From Egibacteraceae bacterium (GTDB taxonomy: Bacteria > Actinomycetota > Nitriliruptoria > Euzebyales > Egibacteraceae): 54,260 bases of DNA. Location: positions 16,879 to 71,138 of the forward strand of contig JBBDQS010000138.1 in assembly GCA_040905805.1 (NCBI GenBank). The letters are read 5' to 3'. The notes under the pieces were generated by a model, which was not told the DNA's origin, searched no databases, and saw only the letters and a program-made list of their open reading frames with translations. The number at the start of each line of letters is the position of its first letter. The first letter of the stretch is position 1. The position numbers and the translations under genes are program-made. Shown here piece by piece: positions 53,324-54,260 of the stretch.

Positions 53324-54172
53324 ATGACGGCCAGGCTGCGGGTCTCCATTCTCGTGATCGGCGACGAGATCCTCGGTGGGTTCGTCGCGGACACGAACTC
53401 CGGCTGGCTGGCGCAGCGCCTGCAGACCGTCGGCGTGCCCCTCGACCGCGTGGTGACGATCCCCGACGACGTGTCCGCGATCGACGAGGCACTGCAGACC
53501 GAGCTCGCCCGCACCCGCCCGCGGGTGCTGCTCACCTCCGGGGGCATCGGCTCGACGCCCGACGACGTCACGGTCGAGGCCGTGGCCACCAGCCTGGGTC
53601 GCGGGCTGGAGGTCCACCCGGACCTCGACGCGCGGATCACCGCAAGCCTAGCGCGCACCGAGGCCGCGGGAGTCCCCGTGTCGGACGAGCACGCGCAGTC
53701 GCTGCGCACGATGGCGCGGGTCCCCGGCGGTGCCTACCTGCTGCGCACGGCCGCTGACCAGGCGACCGCCCTCAGCCCAGGTGTGGCCGTCGACGTGGAC
53801 GGGGGCAGCGGCGCCGACGGCGGGGCCACGATCGTGATCCTGCCCGGCATCCCCTCGCTGCTGCAGCGCATCACCATCGACAGCGTCGAGCCGGCGCTGC
53901 TGGCCGGTCGCGGCCGGCCCGACCACGTGGTGGAGCGCACCCACGGCTACCCCGAGTCCACCCTCACGCCGATGCTGCAGCGCCTGACGGCCACGTTCCC
54001 CGACGTGCACGTCGGCTCCTATCCGGGACGCGAGTGCCTCGTCCGGCTCCAGGGGCCGCGGGCCCGCGTCGAGGCCGCCGATGCCGTCCTGGCAGCCTAC
54101 CTGGAACAGCTCGCCGCCGACCCCGCCAGCGACGGGCTCCGCGACCTGTGGCAGAGCCGCTGGCGCGACTGA
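53324..54172 (+). CDS. CinA-type molybdopterin-binding-domain protein
   Basis: A 282-aa protein with the MoCF/CinA N-terminal domain: VSILVIGDEILGGFVADTNSGWLAQRL, VTIPDD, LLTSGGIGSTPDDVT and LPGIPSLLQ, the family's ordered motifs. The C-terminal nicotinamide-deamidase (PncC) domain is absent, so it is the stand-alone type. Nucleotide/ADP-ribose pyrophosphatase activity is known for the domain family; here inferred. ATG 53324. Confidence 0.9.
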   Translation: MTARLRVSILVIGDEILGGFVADTNSGWLAQRLQTVGVPLDRVVTIPDDVSAIDEALQTELARTRPRVLLTSGGIGSTPDDVTVEAVATSLGRGLEVHPDLDARITASLARTEAAGVPVSDEHAQSLRTMARVPGGAYLLRTAADQATALSPGVAVDVDGGSGADGGATIVILPGIPSLLQRITIDSVEPALLAGRGRPDHVVERTHGYPESTLTPMLQRLTATFPDVHVGSYPGRECLVRLQGPRARVEAADAVLAAYLEQLAADPASDGLRDLWQSRWRD

Positions 54173-54221
54173 GGTCGGCAGCGCGCATCGGGCCCACGGG
54201 CCGCGCGCTAGTCTGGCCGCC

Positions 54222-54260
54222 ATGCCAGCACCTCCATGGCGGTCGCAGCGCGCCCCCCCC
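54222..54260 (+). CDS. Possible start of a further gene, partial
   Basis: An ATG at 54222 opens a frame that runs off the right edge after 13 codons. Position 50 bases after the previous stop is plausible, but nothing else supports it. The window ends in a C8 run. Confidence 0.25.
   Translation, partial: MPAPPWRSQRAPP

Overview
The window is high-GC, densely packed bacterial DNA. It carries a mycothiol ligase-like gene (mshC), a resuscitation-promoting factor domain, a UPF0182 membrane protein, a DivIVA-domain protein, an Actinobacteria-type zincin and crotonyl-CoA carboxylase/reductase. Together these point to an actinomycete. The presence of mreB suggests a rod-shaped or polar-growing cell. 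A deep-branching class such as Nitriliruptoria is my guess, not something the sequence proves.

Positions 1-25,428 are the integrase-proximal part of an integrative and conjugative element (ICE). Its tyrosine integrase (23984-25267) abuts the 3' end of an initiator tRNA-fMet gene (25355-25428, minus), the probable attachment site. The other end of the element is beyond position 1. An excisionase-like gene precedes the integrase. Divergent from it runs a minus-strand transfer operon: LysM membrane protein, a 65-aa protein, TcpC-like protein, small membrane protein, TcpE-like protein, VirB4 ATPase, VirB6/TrbL-like channel protein and lytic transglycosylase/M23 peptidase. After a gap holding 12-bp tandem repeats come a single-TM protein, a VirD4/TraD-like coupling ATPase, a replication-relaxation protein and ParB. 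Nearly every junction is an ATGA or GTGA overlap. This is the Gram-positive (FA/FATA-like) type of conjugation machinery. No relaxase is seen in the window.

Positions 3,734-10,205 interrupt the backbone with cargo: a DUF5131 three-Cys protein and its partner TcmP (convergent, sharing one CTAG as both stop codons), a truncated OLD-like ATPase, a 638-aa orphan protein, a Cys-rich protein with a glycine-rich-domain-protein-like core, and a 37-aa peptide gene with a perfect ribosome binding site and a strong hairpin behind it. The backbone resumes with a Cys-rich DUF4417-like protein, DnaB helicase and two unknown genes. This cargo is the best place to look for an undescribed (possibly defence or competition) system.

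From 25,430 to the end lies ordinary chromosome. It holds UPF0182 and a DivIVA-domain protein with an unexpected phage-head-like tail, a FecR-like lipoprotein, a PAS/HAMP histidine kinase, mreB, moaE, a DUF4190 protein, an epimerase, a zincin-family protein and ccr. Further on are a lipoprotein, a two-component pair divergent from an HtrA protease, rnhB, a GlsB-type membrane protein, mshC, ettA, an Rpf-domain protein, a TIM-barrel-like secreted protein, a membrane protein and a CinA-type molybdopterin-binding-domain protein. Non-coding curiosities include near-DnaA boxes and repeats before ccr, nine copies of an 11-bp repeat after it, and a 44-bp duplicated block between mshC and ettA.
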